Program-made: the position numbers and the translations under genes
Notes under the pieces: generated by a model
Seen by the model: only the letters and a program-made list of their open reading frames with translations
Database searches by the model: none
What the model was told of the DNA's origin: nothing
In this document: positions 5,745 to 15,117 of the stretch, piece by piece
Position numbering within the stretch: the stretch's first letter is position 1
How the letters are laid out: each line of letters begins with the position of its first letter
Origin: an uncultured Lachnospiraceae bacterium
Lineage (GTDB): Bacteria; Bacillota; Clostridia; Lachnospirales; Lachnospiraceae
DNA: 17,581 bases
Direction of reading: 5' to 3'
NCBI GenBank assembly: GCA_910588875.1
Contig: CAJURT010000058.1
Coordinates: 1-17,581 of the forward strand

Positions 5745-8700
5745 TCACACCCAAACCTCCCGCTGCATGGCCAGAGAATAAATGACAGCCTCCTTCACCG
5801 TCTTGCCTGTCATCTGGGCCAGCGCACGGCTATAATAATTCAGCTGTGTTTTATACCGCTCAGCCAGCTGGCCAGGATGGCGGATCCGGTCCGTCTTATA
5901 GTCAATCACCACCAACCCGTCCTCCTCTTCGATATAGGCATCGATGATTCCCTGGACCACCACCAGTTCCTCCGAATCCCCCACCCCCATTTCCCGTGCA
6001 GGGATACCGATAACAAACTGCTGTTCCTTGTGGAGCCTTCCCTCCGCCTCGGCCGACTTCATCCGCCTGCCCAGCCCTGACTCCAAAAAACGCCAGATCA
6101 CCTCACAGTCAATGAGGGCCAGGCTATCTTTTCCAAAACGCCCCTGCCTGTTTTGTCCGTGGAGGTACTGCCGGATATCTTCCATGCTTCCCATCTGCGC
6201 AAAGGGAATCAGTTCCAGCGCCCGGTGATAGGCTGTGCCCCGGGTGGCTCCATAGCCCCCCTCCCTTGGCTGTTTTTCCCTATAATGTTTCAGATCCGGG
6301 CTGTCTTCCACCTCTGGCAGTATTCCGCTCTCTTCCTCCAGATCCTGCCCCTGCTTTTTCAGTTCTGACACCGTCATTTTCGTGTGGAGCCGAATGTCTG
6401 CACCATAGGGATAATGATAATCCAGATGGCTGGCCAGAAGTTCCCGGTACTCCTTCTGATATTCCTGATCTGCCCTCAGTTTCAGCAGCCTCTCCTTCGC
6501 ATTCTGGCTTTTCACCTGGCGGATCAGTTCCTCTCCCACCACTCCGGCCAGAGGGATCTCTTTAAGACGCACCCGCAGGGTTCCGTCGCTGACACTCATT
6601 AACATCCAGTCCAAATAAGAACTGGCAGCAGAAAGGAGGGTATAAGGAATCTGTCCCTCTGTCAGCGGTACCCTGGCATACTTCTCCATGCCTTTGGCCA
6701 GGCTGCGGCTGGTTCCCGTCATAATCAGCTGTTCCTTCGCCCGCGTCATCGCCACATAAAGAACCCGCAGTTCCTCCCCCAGGCTGTCCAGTTCCATCTT
6801 GCGGCGCAGGGCATTTTTTTTGAGCGTCGTGCTCTTAAGCCGGTGTTCCAGATCCAGGTAATCGGTGGCAATACCCAATTCCGGATCAATCAGTACCCTT
6901 CCATAGGCATCCTGCTTATTGAACTTCTTCCCCATCCCGGCCAGGAACACCACCGGGAATTCCAGCCCCTTGCTTTTATGGATACTCATTATCCGCAGGG
7001 TATTTTCTTCTTCCCCCACAACAGATGCCTCCCCAAAGTCCGAATGGTACCGTTTCAGGTTTTCGATATAACGGATAAAATGGAACAATCCCTTATAGCT
7101 GGTCTTCTCATAATCCGCCGCTTTCTCCACCAGCATGTCCAGATTTGCCCTGCGGCTTTCCCCGGCCGGCATCGCCGAAACATAATGGTAATAGCCTGTC
7201 TCCTCGTAGAGCCGGTAAATCAGTTCATGGATCGGCAAAAAAGTGCTTTCTGCCCGGAAACGTTTCAGCAGGGACAGAAAAGCCTTCAGCTTTCCCCACA
7301 GCTTTTGGTCAGCTGCCTTCCCCTCACTCATCTCCTCCTCACAGCCCTCTGTCCTCTGGCCATGCTCCTCCATAAAACACATTACTGCCCCGTAGATCCC
7401 CCGGTCCTGCCTCTTTTTTGCCTTTCCCCGGTAACCCGCCGTCAATCTCGCCAGTTCCTGGTCCGTCACCCCTGCCACCGGGGATTTCAGCACCGCAGCC
7501 AGAGGGATATCCTGCATCGGATTGTCAATCACCGCCAGCAAACTCAGCATAATCTCTACCTCTGTGGTGGCAAAATACCCCATCCGTGACTCCGCGCAGG
7601 CCGGAATCCCTTCATTCATCAGCACAGACAGGAAATTCTCCGTCCAGCCTGCGGTGCTCCGCAGCAGGATCACCATATCCCGGTACTGGGCTATCCGGTA
7701 TCCTCCGGTCCCGTTCCATTTTTTGTCCCAGACCAGCATCCCCTTCTGAGGGTCTGTCATCTCCCGGATTTTCCCGGCGATCAGCTTTGCCTCCAATTCC
7801 CTGGCGGTAAAATCAGCCGCCTCCTCATCCAGCCCGGACAGCGCCTCTGCGCCGGTGTCCATTACCAGAAGTTCAGGAAAACCCGCTGTCCTTTTTTCCT
7901 GCCCATCCGGGTCCCTGCTTCCGTCCGCCTCCGGAAACACTGCCCCCGGATGCAGCGCCGTCTCCTCCGTATAGCAGATATTTCCCAGATTCTTCGTCAT
8001 GATCCGGTAAAAGACATCGTTTATCCCTGCCAGCACCTCAGCACGGCTCCGGAAATTCTGGTGCAGTTCAATCTTTCTGTCTGTGCCGGCTGCCTCGTCA
8101 TAGGCCTCATAGGTATGGTATTTTTCCAGAAACAGTTCCGGCCTTGCCAGCCGGAACTTGTAAATGCTCTGCTTCACGTCCCCCACCATAAACACATTCG
8201 GCCTGCCGAAACGTTCCTGGGACACGGCTGACAGCAATGCCTCCTGCACCAGGTTGCTGTCCTGGTACTCATCTACCAGAACCTCCTCAAACTGACGGCT
8301 GAGTTCATCCGCCGCCTCCGTATATACCCGTCTCCCATCCTCCTGCCGGATCAGAACCTTCAGAGCCTCATGCTCTAAGTCGTTGAAGTCCACCAGGTTG
8401 CGTTCCCGTTTCTTTTCCTGGTAACGCCGGGCAAATTCCTCTGCCAGTTCCAAAAGCATTTCCACCGGTTCCCGCGTTGCCGCCAATTCCAAAAACATTT
8501 CCTCCGGCTGCGCAAAACAGGCCAGTTCCTGCATTTTCCTGACAGCCTTTTTCACCCGGTCCCGGCAATCCGTCACCTGTGCCTTCTTCTCCTGGTCTGC
8601 CTCCTTGCTGCGCACCGAGGCCAGCCGTGCCCAGGTAACCCCAAAGAGACGAGCATGGATTTTGGCAAAATCCTCTGCCTGGCTGATCTCCTGCAGCTGC

Positions 8701-9500
8701 CTGATATCCTGCTCCAGCATCGGTGCATAAACCTCCAGAAACTCATCCCCACGGCACACCGAAAGGGCCTCCTTAATCTGCTGTCCCAGTTCCCCGGCCT
8801 GCCTCCTGATATCCTCCGTCAGAAACCGCAGCCAGGGAAGGGCTTCGGGATCCGCTGGTTTCCCATCCGCCCCCTCCCCCTGCCTTTCGCCTTCTGCCAT
8901 CTCCAGTTCCCGGCGGCACTGCAAAAACCACTCTTGGGGATAGGGGTTGCTCTGGGAAAAGGTATACACCTGGGATATGAGATCCTCTATCCCCGCATCG
9001 CTCTTCCCCCGGGCATAGGTTTCCACAAACCGTACAAACTCCTCTCTGCCAGACTTATAATAGTCCTCCAGCAGTTCCTGCATCACATCACCGCGCAGCA
9101 AAAGCAGTTCCCCCTCATCGCCAATCCGGAAGGAGGGATCCAGATCCAGGAGATTGAAATGGTTGCGGATCAAATCCAGACAAAAACTGTCAATGGTCGT
9201 AATCCTGGCATGATGTACCAGTGCCGCCTGCATCTGCAGATGCCCGTCCCCCGGCCTTTCATCCAGCTTCTGCTCAATGGCGGCCCCTATCCTCTCCCGC
9301 ATCTCCGCAGCTGCGGCATTGGTAAAAGTCATCACCAAAAGACGGTCAATATCCAGAGGATGCTCCCCCTCCGTGACCATCCGGATAATCCGTTCCACCA
9401 GCACTGCCGTCTTGCCGCTTCCGGCCGCCGCGCTGACCAGCAGGTTATTCCCCCTGCTTTCAATCACCTGCATTTGTTCCCTCGTCCAGTTTACTGACAT
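5745..9500 (-). CDS. addA: ATP-dependent helicase/nuclease subunit A (AddA)
   Basis: A 1251-residue UvrD-like 3'-5' helicase with a C-terminal RecB-type nuclease. With AddB it resects double-strand breaks until Chi and loads RecA (established for AddAB). Walker A is AAAGSGKTA (about residues 24-32), Walker B is DEYQDSN (Asp410-Asn416), the QNFRSR helicase motif follows, and VLYVAMTRAKEQL is the late helicase motif. The nuclease motif VVIDYKTD carries Asp1200 and Lys1202, preceded by GTAYHRALELIP. Length fits the family (about 1200-1250). The start ATG at 9500 lies inside the last codons of addB (10-base overlap), so the two are translated together. No frameshift or missing motif seen. Confidence 0.97.
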   Translation of the reverse strand: MSVNWTREQMQVIESRGNNLLVSAAAGSGKTAVLVERIIRMVTEGEHPLDIDRLLVMTFTNAAAAEMRERIGAAIEQKLDERPGDGHLQMQAALVHHARITTIDSFCLDLIRNHFNLLDLDPSFRIGDEGELLLLRGDVMQELLEDYYKSGREEFVRFVETYARGKSDAGIEDLISQVYTFSQSNPYPQEWFLQCRRELEMAEGERQGEGADGKPADPEALPWLRFLTEDIRRQAGELGQQIKEALSVCRGDEFLEVYAPMLEQDIRQLQEISQAEDFAKIHARLFGVTWARLASVRSKEADQEKKAQVTDCRDRVKKAVRKMQELACFAQPEEMFLELAATREPVEMLLELAEEFARRYQEKKRERNLVDFNDLEHEALKVLIRQEDGRRVYTEAADELSRQFEEVLVDEYQDSNLVQEALLSAVSQERFGRPNVFMVGDVKQSIYKFRLARPELFLEKYHTYEAYDEAAGTDRKIELHQNFRSRAEVLAGINDVFYRIMTKNLGNICYTEETALHPGAVFPEADGSRDPDGQEKRTAGFPELLVMDTGAEALSGLDEEAADFTARELEAKLIAGKIREMTDPQKGMLVWDKKWNGTGGYRIAQYRDMVILLRSTAGWTENFLSVLMNEGIPACAESRMGYFATTEVEIMLSLLAVIDNPMQDIPLAAVLKSPVAGVTDQELARLTAGYRGKAKKRQDRGIYGAVMCFMEEHGQRTEGCEEEMSEGKAADQKLWGKLKAFLSLLKRFRAESTFLPIHELIYRLYEETGYYHYVSAMPAGESRRANLDMLVEKAADYEKTSYKGLFHFIRYIENLKRYHSDFGEASVVGEEENTLRIMSIHKSKGLEFPVVFLAGMGKKFNKQDAYGRVLIDPELGIATDYLDLEHRLKSTTLKKNALRRKMELDSLGEELRVLYVAMTRAKEQLIMTGTSRSLAKGMEKYARVPLTEGQIPYTLLSAASSYLDWMLMSVSDGTLRVRLKEIPLAGVVGEELIRQVKSQNAKERLLKLRADQEYQKEYRELLASHLDYHYPYGADIRLHTKMTVSELKKQGQDLEEESGILPEVEDSPDLKHYREKQPREGGYGATRGTAYHRALELIPFAQMGSMEDIRQYLHGQNRQGRFGKDSLALIDCEVIWRFLESGLGRRMKSAEAEGRLHKEQQFVIGIPAREMGVGDSEELVVVQGIIDAYIEEEDGLVVIDYKTDRIRHPGQLAERYKTQLNYYSRALAQMTGKTVKEAVIYSLAMQREVWV

Positions 9501-12500
9501 AATTCCTCCCAGATTTCCTCCGCCTTCTTCCCCTTGAGCCTGCGGTACTCATAGCCGGAGGTCTTTTTGTCAAATCCGCACACTGCATGGTAGGGGCAAT
9601 AATCACAGGCTGTCCTCTCTCCGCTCTTATAAGGATCCACGCCTATCTCACCGTCCAAAATCTCCCGGCCCGCACCTTTCACCTTCTCGTGGACATACCG
9701 GCGCAGACGTTCAAACCTCTCCCGGTTTGCCACAGAAGACTTTCCCTCCTGCACCGCCCCGTCCTTCAAAACCACGGGAATCAGATCCGACTCCTTTTCA
9801 ATCCTGTTATCCATATGGCGGATGGCCTCCAGTTCACTGTTAACCAGCCCATTCATCCGCAGCTGGCGCAGGATCATGCCGTTGACCTCCTCCTCATCCG
9901 GCTGCCCCTTCTTCTCCACCAGAGGGTCTGAAATGTTGTAATAGAGGATCCCGGCCGGAATCACCTCCTTGCCTGGATGGCTCCGCTCTGTCATCTCGAT
10001 TACCGCATCCATGTAGACCACCAGCTGAAGCTGCAGCCCATAGTAAATCGCTGCCAGATCAAAGCTGGTGCTGCCGGATTTATAATCAATGATCTTCACA
10101 TAGACCTTCCCCCCATCCTCACACTGATCCAGGCGGTCAATACGGCCCCGCAGATGCAGAGCCTCATCTGCGGACAGGGGAATCCTCATGGCCGACAGAT
10201 TGTCCGCCGCCGAAAAACTCACCTCAAAGCCCACCGGCGAAAAATCCCCCCTCAGGATCTGCTGCTGCAAAGCCCACACTGTCCGCTGTGTGATATGCTC
10301 CACCCGCTGGGCCAGATAGGCATTGCGTGCTGTGCTCTTGAGGATGGTATTTCCGTACTCCTCCGTCACCTGCCCCACGCAGGCATGCACCAGCCCGGTC
10401 CGTTCCTCCTCCGTGACGGTACGCCAGTCCCGCCCCTCCTCCTTCATCCTCCGGAAGCAGAGGTCAATGGAATCATGGAACAGGTTACCGATATCTGCTG
10501 CCGCCAGTTCATACCGCCGCCTCTCCATCAGTTCCAACCCATACTGAAGGAAATGGGCATAGGCACAAGCCGCATACTGCTCCAGCCTCGTCACGCTTCC
10601 GCTCAGAATATTCCCATATAAGGCACGTGCCACCGCATGGCCGATGCCCTGGTTCTCATAGCAGGCAAAGGCGGCCTCTGCCAGTTCCATGGCCTCCTCC
10701 TGATACTCCTTTGACTGGAGAAACCAGCAAAACAGTTGGAAAAATTTCAAGGTTTCCTCATCATTTTCTGTCTCTGCCAGCTTTCCTGGCCTGTCCCTGT
10801 ACCTCCGCAGGCCAGCCACCAGCTGCTCCCTTGCCTCCGCCACCGAATAGATGTCCTCTGGCCTTCCTCCGTCCCACACCTGGCACTGAAGAGCCGGGAA
10901 CATTTTACGGATTTCCCCAATCAGGTAAGAAGGCCTGCGGCTCTTCCCGTCCCCGCCCATAGTGGCGTAGGAAAGGATCAGCTTCCGTGAAGGCTTCGTC
11001 ATCACCAGGTAGAGATAAAAGCGCTGCCGGAAGCTGTCTTCTCTTGCCGTTGGCGCCAACTCCAGCCGGTGCCTGCCAAAAAACTCCCTCTCCTGATCTG
11101 AAAGCAAACTCCCCTTGTCCTTTTTCATTGGCACAATCCCGTCATTGACCCCCACAAAAAACAGCACCTTCACATGGGCCAGCCGGGTACGGGTGATATC
11201 TCCCACCACCACCCGGTCAACCGTGGCCGGAATCACCCCCACCGAGATCTCCCCAAAGCCTGCATCCAGGATCTCCATGAATTCCTTCCGGCCCACCTGC
11301 TCCTCCCCCAGCAAATCCGTAAGCCGCCTTAAGAGTTCTTCCACCCGCCCATAGACCTGGCCGTATTCCTTTGCCAGCCGATACTCCTGCTGCTCTAAAA
11401 AATACTCCTGGTATGCCTCCAGCTTCTCCTTCACATGGCATGTCTCCAGCAATGTCACCAAAGCCCGGACCATATCCGCCACCGTGGCCGGATTCTGCCC
11501 AAATGCCTCCCGGAGGGCAAACAGCGGTGCCATCACCTGATCACGGAACTCATTCAGTTCCACCAGGTTTAAATCTGCCGCCTCCCGGTACGTCCACTCC
11601 CAGGGCCCGCTCCACCGCTTTCTTCCGCGGATCCCCAGGGCAATCACATAGTTTTCCATCCGGTCCAGCATCTCCTGCTCTTCCGTCACCAGCCCTGTCC
11701 GCAGATAGCGGAATACGGCCTCATAAGAAAAATCCCTCCAAACCGCTTCCAGCGCCCCGCGGATCAGTTCCACCATCGGATTGTCCAGCACATTCTTCTT
11801 ATCATCCATAAAAAAAGGGATCCTGTTCTGTTCAAACTGGTGGGCAATCTCCTTGCCATACCCTGCCAGATCCCCGGTAACCACCGCCAGGTCACGGTAA
11901 CGCAGCCCCTCCTCCCGGATCAGTTCCTGGATCCGGTGTACCACATGGGAGATCTCCCCCGAGGGATGGTTCCCCTGATACAATTCCAGCCCCCCGGTAT
12001 CCGCCCCCTTGTAGTTGTTTCTCCGGTAACGGAACAGGTTCTGCTCCAGCCATCCCAGTTCCGGGCTTTTGGCAAAGCGTGGAAAACAGCCTTTTTTCTC
12101 TGGCTTTTCCTCCGCTTCCTCCCCCGTCCCGGCATCCCCTCCCGGCTTTCCCATCCCTTCCAGCCATACATCCTCCAGCTTCTGCACCTGGTTTTCCCCG
12201 GCCAGTTCCGTCAGTCTCCTCACCATCTGGCTGCTCATATAAAAAAGGTTCTGCATCCCTGCCCCATCATATAGCGGCATCCTCCGGTCTGCAGTCACCG
12301 TCACCATCACCTGGCGCCCATAAATCAGGCAAAGTTCCAAAAGCCGGTACTGTACCGGCGTAAATCCGGTATACCCATCCAGGGCTATCACACTGTTCTT
12401 CACAAGTTCCGAACGGGGCAGGACCCGGCACAGAACATCCAGCACCTCCTCCGTGGTGATATAATGCCCGGCAATATATTCCTGGAATCCCTCAAAAATC

Positions 12501-12979
12501 ACCGCAAAATCTTTAAGCTTCTGCCCGAAAAACGGCGTCCCTGCCAATTCTGCCATCTCCCGCAGGATCTGGGGCGTGATTCCATACTGATAAAACTCCG
12601 AAAGCATGGATTTTAACTGATTGACAAAGCCTGTCTGGTTCAAATGTCCCTGAAACAGCACCAGTTCCCGGCGCTTCTGCGCCGCCACCTTCCGCAGTAC
12701 CATGGATTTGCCCATATCATCCAGCACCTGCAGGTTTTCCACTGCCAGTTCCTCAAACACCCGGTAGGCCAACCGCTGAAAACTGACAATATCAATATTC
12801 ATCGTCCCATGGTTCGGATGGCGGGCAACGATATCCTTCTGTGTCTGCATGGTAAACTGCTCCGGAACAATCATAAAATACCTCTGCTCCGGATGTTCCA
12901 TGGAATCCTGAATCATTTTATCATATAAATAACTGGTCTTTCCCGAACCGGAACCGCCCAATATCAATTGTAATGACAT
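9491..12979 (-). CDS. addB: ATP-dependent helicase/deoxyribonuclease subunit B (AddB)
   Basis: A 1162-residue partner of AddA, with an inactivated helicase fold, Chi recognition, and an iron-sulfur nuclease that cuts the opposite strand (family knowledge). The Walker A motif GGSGSGKTS is at residues 8-16, followed by MIVPEQFTMQTQ. The C-terminal nuclease motif IIDYKSG has Asp965 and Lys967. Four cysteines fit the 4Fe-4S cluster: Cys805 in AACAYAHF, then Cys1125, Cys1128 and Cys1134 in CDYCPYHAVC. Their spacing fits AddB proteins of this class. A charged Gly/Glu/Lys-rich stretch near residues 270-295 looks like a linker. The start at 12979 has an AGGGAGAAAG ribosome site; addB is the first gene of the addBA operon. 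Confidence 0.97.
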   Translation of the reverse strand: MSLQLILGGSGSGKTSYLYDKMIQDSMEHPEQRYFMIVPEQFTMQTQKDIVARHPNHGTMNIDIVSFQRLAYRVFEELAVENLQVLDDMGKSMVLRKVAAQKRRELVLFQGHLNQTGFVNQLKSMLSEFYQYGITPQILREMAELAGTPFFGQKLKDFAVIFEGFQEYIAGHYITTEEVLDVLCRVLPRSELVKNSVIALDGYTGFTPVQYRLLELCLIYGRQVMVTVTADRRMPLYDGAGMQNLFYMSSQMVRRLTELAGENQVQKLEDVWLEGMGKPGGDAGTGEEAEEKPEKKGCFPRFAKSPELGWLEQNLFRYRRNNYKGADTGGLELYQGNHPSGEISHVVHRIQELIREEGLRYRDLAVVTGDLAGYGKEIAHQFEQNRIPFFMDDKKNVLDNPMVELIRGALEAVWRDFSYEAVFRYLRTGLVTEEQEMLDRMENYVIALGIRGRKRWSGPWEWTYREAADLNLVELNEFRDQVMAPLFALREAFGQNPATVADMVRALVTLLETCHVKEKLEAYQEYFLEQQEYRLAKEYGQVYGRVEELLRRLTDLLGEEQVGRKEFMEILDAGFGEISVGVIPATVDRVVVGDITRTRLAHVKVLFFVGVNDGIVPMKKDKGSLLSDQEREFFGRHRLELAPTAREDSFRQRFYLYLVMTKPSRKLILSYATMGGDGKSRRPSYLIGEIRKMFPALQCQVWDGGRPEDIYSVAEAREQLVAGLRRYRDRPGKLAETENDEETLKFFQLFCWFLQSKEYQEEAMELAEAAFACYENQGIGHAVARALYGNILSGSVTRLEQYAACAYAHFLQYGLELMERRRYELAAADIGNLFHDSIDLCFRRMKEEGRDWRTVTEEERTGLVHACVGQVTEEYGNTILKSTARNAYLAQRVEHITQRTVWALQQQILRGDFSPVGFEVSFSAADNLSAMRIPLSADEALHLRGRIDRLDQCEDGGKVYVKIIDYKSGSTSFDLAAIYYGLQLQLVVYMDAVIEMTERSHPGKEVIPAGILYYNISDPLVEKKGQPDEEEVNGMILRQLRMNGLVNSELEAIRHMDNRIEKESDLIPVVLKDGAVQEGKSSVANRERFERLRRYVHEKVKGAGREILDGEIGVDPYKSGERTACDYCPYHAVCGFDKKTSGYEYRRLKGKKAEEIWEELCQ

Positions 12980-13029
12980 TTCTTTCTCCCTACCTACTTT
13001 TGTTCATAAATCCCCCAAATGGGGAATAG

Positions 13030-13057
13030 ATTATATCAAACCTACCCCGGAGGGCAA
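13030..13057 (-). promoter_or_regulatory. Likely promoter of addBA
   Basis: Read on the minus strand, TTGCCC (13057-13052), a 16-base spacer, and a perfect TATAAT (13035-13030). Transcription would start near 13023, giving a leader of about 45 bases before addB. The -35 box overlaps the start region of the divergent gene, so the two transcription units share this 81-base gap. A short inverted repeat, TCCCC/GGGGA (about 13011-13025), lies at the expected start point. No comparably good + strand promoter was found here. Confidence 0.55.
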
Positions 13058-13060
13058 TCC

Positions 13061-13501
13061 ATGAGTTCAAGAACCAAAATCGTCGTCCTGCGAATGAAAG
13101 AAATTATATACACCGCTATCTTCATCGGCCTGGGCATTCTGCTGGTCATGCTGCTTTTCATCATGTTCCGGCCAGGAAAAGGAGACGACGCGCCTGTCTC
13201 TGCCAGCCAGGTGCTCTACATACCTGGCGTCTATTCTGCTTCATTAAAACTTGGCTCCCAGGAAGTCAACGTAGAAGTGTCTGTGGACGCCGACCGCATC
13301 ACATCCATCTCAATGGTATCCTTAAGTGATTCCGTTGCAACCATGTACCCGCTGGTGCAGCCGTCGCTGAAGAACCTGACCGACCAGATATGCCAAACCC
13401 AGTCTACTCAAAACCTGACTTACCCGGAAGAAAGCCGGTACACCTCCCAGGTATTGCTGCAGGCAATCGAGCAGGCGCTGGGAAAAGCGGCAGCAAAATG
13501 A
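13061..13501 (+). CDS. Membrane-anchored hypothetical protein with FMN_bind-like C-terminal domain
   Basis: A 146-residue protein. Residues 1-14 are basic, 15-36 form one hydrophobic membrane helix, and the rest (after FRPGKGDDAP) should lie outside the membrane by the positive-inside rule. The outer part reads like an FMN-binding fold: YIPGVYSASL, then VNVEVSVDADRITSISMV, and finally YTSQVLLQAIEQAL. The SGAT-type stretch that holds covalent FMN in NqrC/RnfG is replaced by PEESRYTS, so cofactor binding is doubtful. The start at 13061 is preferred over an in-frame ATG at 13019 because CCCGGAGGG lies just upstream of it. The gene diverges from addB. The role is unknown; family assignment is by pattern only. 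Confidence 0.75.
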   Translation: MSSRTKIVVLRMKEIIYTAIFIGLGILLVMLLFIMFRPGKGDDAPVSASQVLYIPGVYSASLKLGSQEVNVEVSVDADRITSISMVSLSDSVATMYPLVQPSLKNLTDQICQTQSTQNLTYPEESRYTSQVLLQAIEQALGKAAAK

Positions 13502-13504
13502 ACC

Positions 13505-13560
13505 AGAAGGCCATGATACTACCGGATGGAGCACTATATCCGGCAGTGCCATGGCCTTCT
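13505..13560. terminator. Large hairpin between convergent genes, probable bidirectional terminator
   Basis: AGAAGGCCATG (13505-13515) pairs with CATGGCCTTCT (13550-13560) over 11 bp. Inside, CCGGAT (13522-13527) pairs with ATCCGG (13538-13543), or alternatively GCACT (13531-13535) with AGTGC (13545-13549). It begins three bases after the stop of the upstream + gene and lies 33 bases beyond the stop of the transporter on the other strand. The T tail is weak on both sides. Confidence 0.6.
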
Positions 13561-13593
13561 TGTACTGTGAGCCTCCAGCAATTCCCTGCCCTT

Positions 13594-14322
13594 TCAGCCC
13601 CCTGCCAGGACTTCCCCCAGCACCAGGGCAGCACCTGACAAGATCAGCATAAAAATCACCAGAGTTTTCACTGCTTTCTCATCCAGCAGGCTGCTGCTTT
13701 TCATCCCGGCAAACAACCCGGCCAGCATCACCAAAAACAACAGGGCGGCCTGCTTTAAAGCCACAGGCGTCAGGATCCCTGTTGCCGTATACATTGGTAT
13801 CCGAAATAGGTTTTCCGCAAGAAATACGGCACACATGTTTGCCTTAAAAGAATGGCTGTCCTCTGTCACCTGGCTCACATAGGCAGCCAGCATGGCCCCG
13901 ATTCCATACATGCCGCTTAAGATGCCGGACATAATGCCTACCAGGATCAATACCAGCCGGGATTCCTTCCCCTTATGGGGATGGCGTTCCCGCAGAAGCA
14001 TCTCCACGCCAATCCCCATAATCACCAGACCAAAAAAAATCTTGACACTTCTGGAATCCGTGTTTTTCAAAAGGAAAATCCCCGGAATATTCCCTGCCAG
14101 AATCAGCACTATCAACGGGAGGCAAAGCTTCCAGCGGATGGATTTCCGTTCTTTCCAGGCCAGGATCAGGTTTGTGGGGAACCCCAGAAGCAGTTCCACC
14201 GGAGTGATATTGATGTTGCTGCTGCCAAAGCTTAAAATTGCAGAAAACACCAGGGTGTTGGCAAACCCACATAAGCCTTTGACAAAAAAGGCCACCAGTG
14301 TTGCAAATATCCACCAGAACAT
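13594..14322 (-). CDS. TauE/SafE (TSUP) family sulfite/anion exporter-like membrane protein
   Basis: A 242-residue protein made almost entirely of hydrophobic helices (about seven to eight). The opening FVKGLCGFANTL and the repeated half with GIMSGILSGMYGIGAMLAAYV give the two-repeat pattern of the TSUP family, whose members move sulfite, organosulfonates or other small anions. The substrate cannot be told from sequence. The start ATG at 14322 lies three bases after the stop of the RNA methyltransferase gene. Its AGGAGGAGGT ribosome site is formed by the terminal Arg codons and stop of that gene, so it should be translated as the third cistron of the nadE operon. It converges on the FMN_bind-like gene. 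Confidence 0.88.
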   Translation of the reverse strand: MFWWIFATLVAFFVKGLCGFANTLVFSAILSFGSSNINITPVELLLGFPTNLILAWKERKSIRWKLCLPLIVLILAGNIPGIFLLKNTDSRSVKIFFGLVIMGIGVEMLLRERHPHKGKESRLVLILVGIMSGILSGMYGIGAMLAAYVSQVTEDSHSFKANMCAVFLAENLFRIPMYTATGILTPVALKQAALLFLVMLAGLFAGMKSSSLLDEKAVKTLVIFMLILSGAALVLGEVLAGG

Positions 14323-14325
14323 CCC

Positions 14326-15117
14326 CTACCTCCTCCTCTGCCTGGCCGCCTCAAACATGAGCACAGAGGCAGCAACGGCAGCATTCAGGGATTCCACCCT
14401 GCCAAGCATGGGGATACGGATCCTGGCATCGGCAGCCGAGGCCGCCTCCTGGCTTAAGCCGTTTGCCTCATTCCCCACCAAAAATGCCGTCGCCCCTCTG
14501 TAGTCCTCTTGGTCGTAATCACGGCTTCCCTGCAGATGGGCAGCATATATGCGGATCCCGTTTTTCTTTAACAGGGCAAGGGCCGCCCCTAAATCTTCCA
14601 CATAGGCAAAAGGCACTCTCAGCAGAGAACCCATGGTAGCCCGTACTACTTTTGGGTTATAGACATCCGCCGTTCCCTTGTCCATAAGGATCCCTGTCAG
14701 GCCAGCCCCCTCGCCGGCCCTTAAAATTGTGCCCAGGTTGCCTGGATCCTGAAGGTGTTCCAAAACCAGAAGATGGGGCACGGGGCCGCCCGGATCTGCC
14801 GATACCAGTTCCTCCAGGCAGGAATGTCTCTGTTCCACCAAAGCCAGGACCCCCTGGGGCGTGCGGGTATCGGAGAGGGCCGCAAAGACAGGATCTGACA
14901 AAACCTCCACCTGAGGCACATGCTGCACCAGGCTCCCGCAGTGGGGGGTTTTGCGGAAACTCTCAGAAATGTAAAGCGCCCGGATCCTCTCCGGCGGGAT
15001 CTCCATACACATCCTAAGGCCTTCCGCCACAAAAAGCCCCTCTTCCTGCCTGGCCTTCGCCTTTTTCAGCAAAGTTCCAACATATTTCACCTGTTTATTG
15101 GACGTGCTGCTGATCAT
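14326..15117 (-). CDS. SpoU/TrmH-family (SPOUT) RNA 2'-O-methyltransferase
   Basis: A 263-residue enzyme that would methylate a ribose 2'-OH in rRNA or tRNA using S-adenosylmethionine. The N-terminal third (ISSTSNKQVKYV to about residue 95) is the SpoU substrate-binding domain. The SPOUT knot motifs follow: motif 1 NLGTILRAGEGAG, motif 2 AFLVGNEANGLS, motif 3 IPMLGRVESLNAAVAASV. The catalytic Arg of motif 1 is present. The start at 15117 is chosen because its ATG overlaps the nadE stop as ATGA; an upstream in-frame ATG at 15159 would sit deep inside nadE. The target nucleotide is unknown; several such paralogues per genome are usual. The gene ends in AGG codons that serve the next gene as ribosome site. 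Confidence 0.93.
   Translation of the reverse strand: MISSTSNKQVKYVGTLLKKAKARQEEGLFVAEGLRMCMEIPPERIRALYISESFRKTPHCGSLVQHVPQVEVLSDPVFAALSDTRTPQGVLALVEQRHSCLEELVSADPGGPVPHLLVLEHLQDPGNLGTILRAGEGAGLTGILMDKGTADVYNPKVVRATMGSLLRVPFAYVEDLGAALALLKKNGIRIYAAHLQGSRDYDQEDYRGATAFLVGNEANGLSQEAASAADARIRIPMLGRVESLNAAVAASVLMFEAARQRRR

Noticed and set aside
6843..7589. Long + strand ORFs inside addA (also 8655-9497)
   Set aside because: They lie wholly inside the AddA gene, have His/Gln/Pro-rich low-complexity products and no recognisable domain.
9977..10621. 214-codon + strand ORF inside addB
   Set aside because: Antisense to the conserved AddB nuclease domain with its Fe-S cysteines; no independent support.
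13019..13060. Upstream ATG for the FMN_bind-like protein
   Set aside because: The ATG at 13061 has a strong GGAGG just before it; the added 14 residues contain no family feature and overlap the addB promoter.
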